Shown in pieces: positions 8,490 to 16,462 of a stretch of DNA of 64,000 nt. Positions within the stretch are counted from its first letter, which is position 1. Each line of letters starts with the position of its first letter. The position numbers and the translations under genes were made by a program. Below the pieces are notes generated by a model. That model made no database searches and had not been told where the DNA came from. It worked only from the letters and a program-made list of their open reading frames with translations. This DNA comes from Aestuariicoccus sp032586235 (GTDB lineage Bacteria; Pseudomonadota; Alphaproteobacteria; Rhodobacterales; Rhodobacteraceae), in the NCBI RefSeq assembly GCF_032586235.1, contig NZ_JAWHTD010000006.1:1-64000 (forward strand). Reading direction: 5' to 3'.

Positions 8490-9647
8490 TCATCCCTTGA
8501 CCGCGCCGGCGGTGAGGCCCGAGACGATCTGTCTCTGGAATACCATGACCAGCAGGAAGAGCGGCGCGGTGATGGAGACGGCGGCGGCGACGGCCTCGAC
8601 CTGATCCGTTGTCGTGGTTTCACGGTTGAAATAGCCCGCGATGGCGGGGACCATGGTCTGGTTCTGGGCGTCAAGCAAAAGGCTGGTGACCAGGAAGTCG
8701 TTATAGGCCAGCAGGAAGGAAAAGAGCCCGGTGGTGATGACGCCGGGCCACATGACCGGCATGATCACCCAGCGGAAGGCCTGGAAATGGGTGCAGCCGT
8801 CGACGCGGGCGGCCTCGTCGAGATCGGTGGGGATGTTCTGGAAGAAGCTCCGCAGCATCCAGATCGTGAACGGCTGGTTGATGCTGACCAGCACGGCGAT
8901 CACCGCCCAGGGCTGGCCGTAGAGCGTGGGCGCCGAGGCGCCGAAGATCGGCTCGAGGATCTCGGCGGAATTGATGAACCACGGCAGGTAGCCCGCCACC
9001 AGCACCGAATGCGGCAGGGCGCGGAAGATCAGCGCCAGGATCAGCAGCCAGAACGCCAGGTTCGAGCCGGACCGCGCCAGGCCGTAGCCCGCGAGCGTGC
9101 CGACCGTCAGCGATATGGTGACGACCCCGAAGGTGACGATCATCGAGTTGACGAAGTTCTGCCAGAAGGCGTTTTCGACCCAGACGGCCTGGTAATGCTC
9201 GGCCGTGAGGCCGAGGATCGGCGTGCCCAGCGGGCCGAGTATGCCGTTCAGCGGGCCCAGGATCATCGGCAGGAGGCCGAAGAACAGCGTCACGAAGGCC
9301 AGACCATAGGCCAGCGCCGCGGCGATCCATGCCGGTACGATCCAGGCCGGGCTGGCCAGAGCGTTCACCCAGCGGGGCAGGCGTGTCAGGGCGGTCTGGA
9401 TGGCGATCCAGAGCACCGCGATCCCCGCCGCAATGTCGAGCAGCGACAGACCCTTGCCGCGGGCCAAAGTCTCGGGGCCGGTGATGACATCCCAGGCTGA
9501 GGGGGCGAAGGCGTCGACCGGCGACTTGAAGCTCATGACCGCGATCCAGACGATCGGGAAGGCGGCCAGCAGGCACCAGAAGGTCAGGAAAGCGGCCGAT
9601 CCGGCGCGCAGGGCCAGCGGCTGTCGGAGGGCGCGGGGGGTGCTCAT
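8490..9647 (-). CDS. Carbohydrate ABC transporter permease (MalG/UgpE type)
   Basis: A 385-residue inner-membrane permease. The coupling EAA loop is visible in DLDEAARVDGCTHFQAFRWV, followed by ITTGLFSFLLAYNDFLV, typical of the MalG side of the CUT1 family. It is about 100 residues longer than usual: after the first membrane segment, residues about 60-140 carry extra hydrophobic segments before the QNFVNSMIVT region where the core resumes. It pairs with the permease at 9652-10671, four bases upstream on the same strand. Confidence 0.88.
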   Translation of the reverse strand: MSTPRALRQPLALRAGSAAFLTFWCLLAAFPIVWIAVMSFKSPVDAFAPSAWDVITGPETLARGKGLSLLDIAAGIAVLWIAIQTALTRLPRWVNALASPAWIVPAWIAAALAYGLAFVTLFFGLLPMILGPLNGILGPLGTPILGLTAEHYQAVWVENAFWQNFVNSMIVTFGVVTISLTVGTLAGYGLARSGSNLAFWLLILALIFRALPHSVLVAGYLPWFINSAEILEPIFGASAPTLYGQPWAVIAVLVSINQPFTIWMLRSFFQNIPTDLDEAARVDGCTHFQAFRWVIMPVMWPGVITTGLFSFLLAYNDFLVTSLLLDAQNQTMVPAIAGYFNRETTTTDQVEAVAAAVSITAPLFLLVMVFQRQIVSGLTAGAVKG

Positions 9648-9651
9648 GTAC

Positions 9652-10671
9652 TCACGTTCCCTTGTGGTCGCGCCAGGTGCGGCGCAGCGGCAGGATCAGC
9701 AGGATCACGATCCCGATCATGGTCAGCATGGCGCTGGCCGAGGCCCGGCTGATCGCGCGATTGCCCGCGTCGTCGGGCTGCAGCAGATCGTAGGTCAGCC
9801 ATTGCAGCGACTGCACATGGGCCTGCGCACGGAAGCCGACGATCTCTTCGAAGACGCGGTAGCTGTCCATCAGGTGAATGATGGTGACGAAGATAATGAG
9901 CGGCATGATATGCGGCACGATCACGTAACGCAGCCTCTCGAACCGGCTGGCCCCGTCGATGATCGCGGATTCCAGCGTGTCCTGGTTCACGGTCTGCAGC
10001 CCGGCATAGAAGATCACGAAGGCGAAGGGCGCCACGTGCCAGACGCGGTAGAAATACATCAGGATCTCGATCGTCCAGCCTTGTGCGAAAAGCGCGAGGT
10101 CGCGGTCGAGCCAGGCTTCGAGCCAGCTGGTCACGATCCCGTCGCCGACAAAGAGCCAGTAGATCGACAGCGACCCGATCACCGGGGTGATGATGAAGGG
10201 CAGCAGCGACACGAAGATGATCGGCCCCTTGAGCGCCTTGGCCGCGTTGTTGACCGCCAGCGCGATGGCCAGACCGGTGCCCAGCACCAAGGGCAGCGTA
10301 ACGATGGTGAACATCAGCGTGAACCGCAGCGCCGCCCAGAAGTCGATCTGCAGGATGTCGCCCAGCCGCCCCTCGGACCAGGCGGCGCGCATGGCGTCCA
10401 GCCCCAGCACGTTGGCATAGCTGTTCCAGCCGACCCAGCGGGTTTCGGTCAGGATCCGGCCCGCGTCGTCCAGCTGGGGGACGGTCTTGATTTCGGTCGT
10501 GCAGGTCTGGGTCAGGAAACCGGGGGTGCAGGTCTCGACCTCTTGGGTGATGACGATGGGCTGGGTGACCTGAAAGCTCTGGATCAGCACGCTGATCAAG
10601 GGCGCCGCGATGAAGAGCAGCATCAGAAAGACCGAAGGCCCGACGAACATGGCGAAAGTGCGGAACTTCAT
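9652..10671 (-). CDS. Carbohydrate ABC transporter permease (MalF/UgpA type)
   Basis: A 339-residue permease of the CUT1 family. The N-terminal membrane segment is FVGPSVFLMLLFIAAPLISV. A periplasmic loop with two cysteines follows, and the cytoplasmic EAA loop reads TLESAIIDGASRFERLRYVI. The ATG at 10671 overlaps the stop of the GMC oxidoreductase gene (ATGA). With the MalG-type partner, the MalK-type ATPase and the binding protein, it completes an importer. Confidence 0.9.
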   Translation of the reverse strand: MKFRTFAMFVGPSVFLMLLFIAAPLISVLIQSFQVTQPIVITQEVETCTPGFLTQTCTTEIKTVPQLDDAGRILTETRWVGWNSYANVLGLDAMRAAWSEGRLGDILQIDFWAALRFTLMFTIVTLPLVLGTGLAIALAVNNAAKALKGPIIFVSLLPFIITPVIGSLSIYWLFVGDGIVTSWLEAWLDRDLALFAQGWTIEILMYFYRVWHVAPFAFVIFYAGLQTVNQDTLESAIIDGASRFERLRYVIVPHIMPLIIFVTIIHLMDSYRVFEEIVGFRAQAHVQSLQWLTYDLLQPDDAGNRAISRASASAMLTMIGIVILLILPLRRTWRDHKGT

Positions 10672-11882
10672 GCGGCGTGCTCCTGCGTTGCGGCGCGGGC
10701 GATCATGGCGCCTGCGCGCCAACCGATCATCATCGAGGGCGCGTTGGTGTTGGCGCTGGTGAGCGCGGGCATGACGCTGGCGTCGGCGACCCAAAGGTTG
10801 GCCATGCCGCGCAGTGCCAGATCGGGCGTCACCGGGGCGTCGGGCGCGGTGCCCATGCGCAGGGTGCCGACCGGGTGATAGGCGGTGCCCATGCGGTGGC
10901 GGATGTCGTCAATTAGCGCGTCGCCGGTCACGTGCCGCCCGGGGTGGCGTTCCTCGGCGCGGGCCGCGCCGAAGGGGGCGTCGTCCAGCAATTGGCGCAG
11001 CCGCGTTACCGCTCTAGCCAGCAGCGTCACATCGTCTGGATCGGCGCCGAGGCCCAGGTCGATCTCGGGCCGGTGATCCGCCTTCAAGCTCAGCCGCCCG
11101 CGAGATTTGGGGCGGCAGAGGCAGACATCGGCGTAATAGCCCGATCCCCAGGTGATCGCCCGCCCTTTCCAGCCCATGTGGAACGGGATGAAATGGACCT
11201 GCGCCTCGGGCGGGCCGTCGCCGTCGCTGACTCGTAAAAAGGCCCCCACCTCGACCGTGTTCGAGGCCAGGCGGCCCTTGCCCTGCATGAGGTAGCGCAG
11301 CGGGGCCAGTGCCCATCCGGGCAGTTGCCTCGCCGTCAGACCGTAACCCGAGCGCGGCCCGGCGTGGTGAAGGCCGACGGCGGGGTGATCCTGAAGGTTC
11401 TCGCCGATCCCGGGCATGTCGCGCTGAACGGCGATACCCCGGTCACGCAGATGCGCCGCCGGGCCGAGGCCCGAGCGCATCAAGAGCGCCGGGCTCTCGA
11501 TCGCCCCGGCCGACAGCGTCACGCCATCGCGTGCGACGATGCGCTGCCCGTCGTCGAGTTCGATCCCGGTGGCGACCGCGCCGTCGATCAGGACGCGGCG
11601 CACCTCGGCCCCGGTCAAAAGCTGCACCCGCCCACTGGCCAATGCGGGCCGGAGGCAGGCGTCGGCAGCGGACCAGCGGCGCGCGCCGCGCATGTTCACC
11701 TGAAAGACCCCGGCGCTTTCGCGTTCCGGCGTGGGCGGCGCTTCGCCATTCGACCGATGCCGGTCGGACGGTCCCGCCTCGACCACGGCGATCCGCCAAT
11801 CGGTCAGCGCCGCCAGCCGCCCGGCCAGCGCGCAGCCAGCGGACCCGGCCCCGACGACGATATGATCGAAAGCGTGCTCCAT
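10668..11882 (-). CDS. GMC-family oxidoreductase with an internal segment missing
   Basis: A 404-residue FAD-dependent GMC oxidoreductase; relatives such as choline dehydrogenase are about 530 residues. Present are the N-terminal FAD motif VVGAGSAGCALAGRLA, the GAIESPALLMRSGLGP signature, the GIGENLQDHP segment, and the C-terminal PVGTLRMG and NTNAPSMMIG regions. After EAGPSDRHRSNG the sequence jumps to ESAGVFQVNMRGARRWSAA, skipping roughly 125 residues that normally include the glycine-rich second FAD signature. The reading frame is intact. It is either a natural in-frame deletion, probably affecting activity, or an assembly artefact. It would oxidise an alcohol or sugar derivative delivered by the ABC importer. 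Confidence 0.8.
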   Translation of the reverse strand: MEHAFDHIVVGAGSAGCALAGRLAALTDWRIAVVEAGPSDRHRSNGEAPPTPERESAGVFQVNMRGARRWSAADACLRPALASGRVQLLTGAEVRRVLIDGAVATGIELDDGQRIVARDGVTLSAGAIESPALLMRSGLGPAAHLRDRGIAVQRDMPGIGENLQDHPAVGLHHAGPRSGYGLTARQLPGWALAPLRYLMQGKGRLASNTVEVGAFLRVSDGDGPPEAQVHFIPFHMGWKGRAITWGSGYYADVCLCRPKSRGRLSLKADHRPEIDLGLGADPDDVTLLARAVTRLRQLLDDAPFGAARAEERHPGRHVTGDALIDDIRHRMGTAYHPVGTLRMGTAPDAPVTPDLALRGMANLWVADASVMPALTSANTNAPSMMIGWRAGAMIARAATQEHAA

Positions 11883-11889
11883 CCCGGCA

Positions 11890-11914
11890 GGCCAGCCGCG
11901 CGGGGCGGCTGGCC
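11890..11914 (-). other. Intercistronic hairpin after the solute-binding-protein gene
   Basis: Perfect 10-bp arms, GGCCAGCCGC and GCGGCTGGCC, with a five-base loop. It begins about 10 bases downstream of the binding-protein stop. There is no U-tract, so it probably stabilises the upstream message. This would raise binding-protein levels over the rest of the operon, as known for malE-type operons. Confidence 0.55.
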
Positions 11915-11924
11915 CTTGTCCGCG

Positions 11925-13145
11925 TTACTTCAGCAGGCCGGCTTCTTTGGCCGCCGTGGTATAGGCCGCCTCGATCGCCGCCAGCGTCGCCGCCGCGTCC
12001 CGCTCGCCGGTGAAGAACGACGGCAGTTCGTTGCCCAGCGCGGTGTGCATCAGGCCCATCTGGCTGGTCGAGGGATAGGGCGCAGGCGCGGGCGACGCGG
12101 TCGCCGTGGCAATCGCGCCCTGCGCCATCTTGCCGGGCTGATAGCCCGACACCAGCCAGATCGCGTCGTCGTTATGCGCGGTGACCATTTCCTCATCCAG
12201 CCCTTCCATCATCAGGCGGAAGGCGGCGTCGGCCTCTTCGTCGGTGATGTTGGCGGCGACAACCATGCCGTCCCACCAGAGCGTCGTGGCGGGCGCACCG
12301 CCCTCCATCGCCAACGGCGCCGCCGCCGTGGCGACCTTGCCGACCACCTGGCTTTCCTCTTCGTTGTCCATCGCGCCGGCGCGGCTGGCCCAGAGGTTCG
12401 CCATGGCGATCTTGCCCTGCTGGAACTGCTGCTGGACGTAGGTGGAATCGCTGACCAGGTATTCCGGATCGAGATAGGCGCTTAGCGCCTTCATCGTCTC
12501 GAGCGCCTTCATCCCGGCCTCGGAATCGACGGCGGGCGTGCTGTCGGCGTTCACGAAGCTGCCGCCGTAGCCGTTGAACATGTTGACGAAATCCTGCGCC
12601 AGGTTCCATCCGGACTTCATCGTCGCGCCAAGCGGGTAGTCGACCACGCCCGCCTCGGCGATCTTGGCCGAGGCGTCCAGCACGCCGTCCCAGTCGGTGG
12701 GAACGTCGAGGCCCAGATCGGCAAAGATGTCTTCACGGTACATCAGGTGCTGGGTGTTCACCATCATGGCGATGGCCATGACCTTGCCGTCGATCCGGAT
12801 CAGCTGGTTCGGCGTCAGGTTCTGGCCGTACTTTTCGACCAGATCGTCGAGCGGGCGAATGGTGCCTTCGTTCAGCAGCGGCGTGACCGTGCCATTCGAC
12901 ACCCCGCCGATGTGATAGAGCGAAAGTTTCGCCGCAAAGGCGGCGGGCTGCTTGGTGCGGAATTCCTGGTCGAGCTCGGCCTCGAAATTCCCGCATTCGG
13001 CCATGGCGTCAGTGACGGATTTCCAGGCCTCGAACCCGGCCGAGAGCGACTTGATCGGCACCGTGTTCTCATAAGAACACGCCGCGCTGGCCGTGGTGCC
13101 CATCAGCGCGACAGCGCCGGCCATCAGAAGGTGTTTCATCATCAT
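11925..13145 (-). CDS. ABC transporter solute-binding protein (carbohydrate type)
   Basis: A 406-residue extracellular binding protein of the MalE/UgpB type. The signal peptide MMMKHLLMAGAVALMGTTAS ends near an A-A-C junction. The chosen ATG at 13145 has GGGAG upstream; an in-frame extension to 13196 adds 17 residues with no signal-peptide character. The mature part has the usual substrate-binding layout, including FQQGKIAMANLWASRAGAM. It delivers the substrate to the two permeases encoded downstream. The ligand cannot be read from sequence; a sugar, polyol or glycoside is expected. Confidence 0.88.
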   Translation of the reverse strand: MMMKHLLMAGAVALMGTTASAACSYENTVPIKSLSAGFEAWKSVTDAMAECGNFEAELDQEFRTKQPAAFAAKLSLYHIGGVSNGTVTPLLNEGTIRPLDDLVEKYGQNLTPNQLIRIDGKVMAIAMMVNTQHLMYREDIFADLGLDVPTDWDGVLDASAKIAEAGVVDYPLGATMKSGWNLAQDFVNMFNGYGGSFVNADSTPAVDSEAGMKALETMKALSAYLDPEYLVSDSTYVQQQFQQGKIAMANLWASRAGAMDNEEESQVVGKVATAAAPLAMEGGAPATTLWWDGMVVAANITDEEADAAFRLMMEGLDEEMVTAHNDDAIWLVSGYQPGKMAQGAIATATASPAPAPYPSTSQMGLMHTALGNELPSFFTGERDAAATLAAIEAAYTTAAKEAGLLK

Positions 13146-13192
13146 TTTGCGGTCTCCCTGTGTGTTTGTCGCGGCATGGGTGCCGCTTTCGT

Positions 13193-14242
13193 TCAATCGA
13201 CGCGCGCCCCGGAGGTCGCGTCGAAAAAGTGGCAGATGGCGGTGGGCACGGCGATGGCGACGGGATCGCCGATCTCGGCCCGGTATTCCTTGCCTGCCTT
13301 GACCGACACCAGCGCACCGCCGATGCGCACGGTGATCATGGTCGCGTCGCCCAAGAGCTCGATGGTATAGACCTTGGCCTCGATCTGCGCGTCGCCGCCC
13401 TCGGCCAGATGCGCGTCCTCGGCGCGGAAGCCCAGCGTCACCGGCCCGTCCAGGGCCGGGGTGCCGCTGACGCTTATTCCTTCGGCGCTGAAGGTGCCGC
13501 CCTGGGCTGTGCCCTCGATCAGGTTCATTGCCGGAGAGCCGATGAACCCCGCGACAAAGGTGTTGGCGGGCTTGTCGTAGATATCCGTCGGCGTGCCGAC
13601 CTGCTGCACGACGCCCTGCTTCATCACCACGACGCGGTCGGCCAGGGTCATCGCCTCGATCTGGTCGTGGGTGACGTAGATCGTCGTGACCTTGAGCTCG
13701 TGGCTGAGGTTCTTGATCTGCGCCCGGGTGCTGACCCGCAGCTTGGCGTCGAGGTTCGACAGCGGCTCGTCCATCAGAAAGACGTTCGGTTCCCGCACGA
13801 TGGCGCGGGCCAGCGCCACGCGCTGGCGCTGGCCGCCCGACAGTTCGGCCGGCTTGCGGTGCAGGAACGGTTCCAGCTCGACCATCCGGGCGGCGCGCAT
13901 CACGCGGTCGTCATGGCTGGCCGGATCGACCCGTCGCACCTTCAAAGGAAAGCGAATATTGTCGTAGACGTTCATGTTCGGATAGAGCCCGTAGGACTGG
14001 AACACCATGCTGATGTCGCGGTCCTTTGGGTCGAGGTCGTTGACCCGCTTGCCGTCGATCAGGATGTCGCCGCCGGTCGCCTCTTCCAACCCTGCGATCA
14101 TCCGCATGGTGGTCGTCTTTCCGCAGCCCGACGGCCCGAGGAGAACCAGGAACTCCTGGTCGGCGATCGTAAGGTCGAAATTATCGACGCCGACGAAGCT
14201 TCCCCACCGTTTCGAGACATTGCGCAACTGGATTTCGGCCAT
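13193..14242 (-). CDS. ABC transporter ATP-binding protein (MalK/UgpC type)
   Basis: A 349-residue ATPase. Walker A is LLGPSGCGKTTT, the signature is ELSGGQRQRVALARA and Walker B is VFLMDEPLSNLD. A C-terminal MalK-like regulatory (OB-fold) domain follows from about residue 240. The ATG at 14242 has AAGGAAG upstream; the in-frame extension upstream runs across the operator region and was rejected. It is the first gene of the operon that continues with the binding protein, GMC oxidoreductase, permeases, SnoaL-like protein and LacI. Confidence 0.92.
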   Translation of the reverse strand: MAEIQLRNVSKRWGSFVGVDNFDLTIADQEFLVLLGPSGCGKTTTMRMIAGLEEATGGDILIDGKRVNDLDPKDRDISMVFQSYGLYPNMNVYDNIRFPLKVRRVDPASHDDRVMRAARMVELEPFLHRKPAELSGGQRQRVALARAIVREPNVFLMDEPLSNLDAKLRVSTRAQIKNLSHELKVTTIYVTHDQIEAMTLADRVVVMKQGVVQQVGTPTDIYDKPANTFVAGFIGSPAMNLIEGTAQGGTFSAEGISVSGTPALDGPVTLGFRAEDAHLAEGGDAQIEAKVYTIELLGDATMITVRIGGALVSVKAGKEYRAEIGDPVAIAVPTAICHFFDATSGARVD

Positions 14243-14272
14243 CCGCCGCTTCCTTTTCTGTGGTCGCAGGAT

Positions 14273-14292
14273 TTTTGCACACGTTTGCAAAA
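14273..14292. promoter_or_regulatory. LacI-family operator
   Basis: TTTTGCACA-CG-TTTGCAAAA: an inverted repeat with 8 of 9 matching arm positions around a central CG, the usual layout of LacI-family operators. It lies in the 113-base gap between the divergent ABC operon (start 14242) and the SnoaL-like gene (start 14356). The LacI protein encoded at the end of the operon is the likely ligand-responsive binder. Confidence 0.7.
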
Positions 14293-14355
14293 AGGCTAGA
14301 CGCAATGCCTGCAATTTGCCAAGACTTTTTCACACCCCTTCAAAGGAAGAGAAAA

Positions 14356-15300
14356 ATGACGGATTTTCGGGCAGAAACGCGGGTTGGTCTGGCCAGGCTC
14401 TGGTCCGACGGGGACCGGGCGATTCTTCATCCCGAGGCTTTGGCCGATCTGGCCTGGCCGCTGAATCGGCTGACCGGCACGTCCGAGATCATCGAGCGGT
14501 TCATCGCCCCGCTGCGCGCCGCGATCACCGGGTTGCACCGCCGGGACCTGCTGTTCATCGGCGGCCAGAACGTGCGCGAGGCGGGCGGCACATGGTGCGC
14601 CTGCGTCACCCATTACGTCGGCACATTCAACGCGCCGCTTTGGGGAATCGCCCCGTCACGGCATCTGGTGTTCCTGCGCGCGGGCGAGTTCTTTCGCATC
14701 GAGAACGGACAGATCACCGAGATGAAGATGATCTTCGATCTGCCCGATTTGCTGCGCCAGTGCGGGCGGATGCCCTTCCCCGAGCTGGGAACCGAGATCA
14801 CCTTTCCCGCCCCGGCGACCCAGGATGGGCTGATCCCCCGGACCGGCGATGGGACCGCGACTCTGGACCGGGTGCAGGCGATGCTGGCCGATCTGCATGT
14901 CTTCGACCCCGAGACGGGCACCTCGAAGGGTCAGACCGGCGAGGATGGATACTGGCACCGCGACATGTTCTGGTACGGCCCCGCCGGGATCGGGTCGAAC
15001 TTCCGCTGGGACGGCTTCGTGCAGGACCACCGCGCGTCGTTCCTACATGCGTTCCCCGACCGCAAGGGCGGCAACCATTACTGCCGCATCGGCGACGGGC
15101 AATACGCGGCGGTGTCGGGCTGGCCGTCGATGACGATGACCTGGCAGGGCGATTACCTGGGCCTGAAGGCGGACGGCCGCGCGCTGACCCTGCGGGTGAT
15201 GGATTTCTATCGGCTGTCAGGCAACCAGATCATGGAGAACTGGGTGACCCTCGATTACGGCGATCTCTATGCGCAGATGGGCGGCACGCTGATCGGGTGA
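14356..15300 (+). CDS. SnoaL-like (NTF2-fold) protein, two-domain, third of three
   Basis: A 314-residue protein with two SnoaL-like domains (about 1-150 and 165-314). The second contains WHRDMFWYGPAGIG, HAFPDRKGGNHYCR and DFYRLSGNQIMENWVTLDYG, typical of a SnoaL-like subgroup. The ATG has AAGGAAGAG upstream. It is transcribed divergently from the ABC operon across the LacI operator, so it is probably co-induced. A role in converting the imported compound is likely. The chemistry is unknown. Confidence 0.78.
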   Translation: MTDFRAETRVGLARLWSDGDRAILHPEALADLAWPLNRLTGTSEIIERFIAPLRAAITGLHRRDLLFIGGQNVREAGGTWCACVTHYVGTFNAPLWGIAPSRHLVFLRAGEFFRIENGQITEMKMIFDLPDLLRQCGRMPFPELGTEITFPAPATQDGLIPRTGDGTATLDRVQAMLADLHVFDPETGTSKGQTGEDGYWHRDMFWYGPAGIGSNFRWDGFVQDHRASFLHAFPDRKGGNHYCRIGDGQYAAVSGWPSMTMTWQGDYLGLKADGRALTLRVMDFYRLSGNQIMENWVTLDYGDLYAQMGGTLIG

Positions 15301-15438
15301 GCGCGGTCGTGATGCGCCTGAGGACTGGGAAGGAAGCGACCAGCGCCTGTCCGTGGGATGTCGTTGCTGCGTTTCGTCTACGCGCTTTATCCCCGCCAAG
15401 TCATTGCTACGAATGATCGGTGCGCCTACGTCGACAAA

Positions 15439-15466
15439 GCGCCAGCCCGCCGGGACGGGCAGGCGC
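15439..15466 (+). terminator. Imperfect GC-rich hairpin after the third SnoaL-like gene
   Basis: Arms GCGCC-A-GCCCG and CGGGC-A-GGCGC around a CCGGGA loop, with no T-tract. It sits in the 222-base gap between a plus-strand and a minus-strand gene end. It may act as a terminator, but the evidence is weak. I see nothing else in this gap. Confidence 0.35.
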
Positions 15467-15522
15467 TGGTCGCGGCGGGCTTCGCCCCTGATTCCGCGAC
15501 TTTTCGGTAAGCTGAAGTCGAC

Positions 15523-16149
15523 TCAGCCCTTGCCGCCGAAAAGCCGCCGCAACCGGCTGCCGCCCGCATCGAGGCTGTCACCCACATCCTCGAGCATCGG
15601 GTCGATGCGGTTCATGCGGAACCGCCGCCAGCGGACCCAGATCGCCCAGATCAGCCCCGCCAGGGTCACCAGGATCACCACGTTCACCCAGTTCACGCCC
15701 TTCTGGTAATCCGGCCCCGGAACGGCCCGCACCGAAATGGCGTTGGGATAGATCGACAGGAATTCATTGCGCCAGCCGTAATGGGTGATCAGCGCCCATT
15801 GCGCCGCGCCGCCGGTGGACTTGGATTCCAGATCCGACGCCTCGGCCTGCAGGTTCGACGTGTCGAACTTGAAGTACGGCGGCCAGCCCCAGCCGGTGTC
15901 CTCGTTGCGGTAGATCATCGGCCGGTTGTCGGTCCGGAACGCCTGGATGAAAAAGACATCCCGGTTCACCGGGTTCGGATTGTCGCCCGTCGCCGGATGC
16001 GCCCAGAAGATCGAGTTCTCGCCGAAGTCGATCCGCTCGACATAGGTGTCGGTGATCCGCGCGATATCCCTTTGCGGCAGCGTATAATGCAGCACCATCG
16101 CCACCAGCGCCCAGAAGATCAGGATGAAAGTCCATTTGACGTAGACCAT
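15523..16149 (-). CDS. DUF1523-like membrane protein
   Basis: A 208-residue protein with an N-terminal membrane segment (TFILIFWALVAMVLHYTL) and a second near residues 155-175 (NWVNVVILVTLAGLIWAIWV). Between them lies a periplasmic domain with an FIQAFRTDNRPMIYRNEDTG stretch, as I recall for DUF1523 proteins. The function is unknown. It is the last gene of the minus-strand AAA/coiled-coil block. The start has GAGGGGG upstream. Confidence 0.7.
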   Translation of the reverse strand: MVYVKWTFILIFWALVAMVLHYTLPQRDIARITDTYVERIDFGENSIFWAHPATGDNPNPVNRDVFFIQAFRTDNRPMIYRNEDTGWGWPPYFKFDTSNLQAEASDLESKSTGGAAQWALITHYGWRNEFLSIYPNAISVRAVPGPDYQKGVNWVNVVILVTLAGLIWAIWVRWRRFRMNRIDPMLEDVGDSLDAGGSRLRRLFGGKG

Positions 16150-16192
16150 CGCGGGCCCCCTCAGGTTTTGTCGATCCGCCGCACGGGCGGCC

Positions 16193-16459
16193 TTAGTAAA
16201 AGTTCGTCAGGTATATGACGAGTGTGATCAAACACAAGGGTATCACATAGACCCCAAGGATCAGCTTGCGGCGCAGTGACCCGTCATAATCCTCCAGCCC
16301 TTCGCGCACAAAGGCATCCTTGTCGCCGGTCATGCCTTCCTCGTCCCATTGCGCCTCGAGCTTGCCGCGCCGGACCGACCGCGAATAAAGCGACAGGACC
16401 ACGTAGACGATCGTCAGAACGATGAAGCCGACGATGAAAAGCCGCGCCAGTGCGAACAT
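16193..16459 (-). CDS. Small two-pass membrane protein
   Basis: An 88-residue protein with two hydrophobic segments, LFIVGFIVLTIVYVVLSLY near the start and LILGVYVIPLCLITLVIYL at the end. They are joined by a charged cytoplasmic loop (residues about 28-65). A strong GGAGG precedes the ATG. It lies three bases after the DUF6638-like gene. I recognise no function; its position suggests a membrane partner of the adjacent unknown proteins. Confidence 0.7.
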   Translation of the reverse strand: MFALARLFIVGFIVLTIVYVVLSLYSRSVRRGKLEAQWDEEGMTGDKDAFVREGLEDYDGSLRRKLILGVYVIPLCLITLVIYLTNFY

Positions 16460-16462
16460 CCG

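Noticed and set aside
7980..10878. Long plus-strand open frames of about 500 residues across the importer operon
   Set aside because: They are antisense shadows of the permease and binding-protein genes, with no family features and low-complexity Asp/His/Arg-rich composition.
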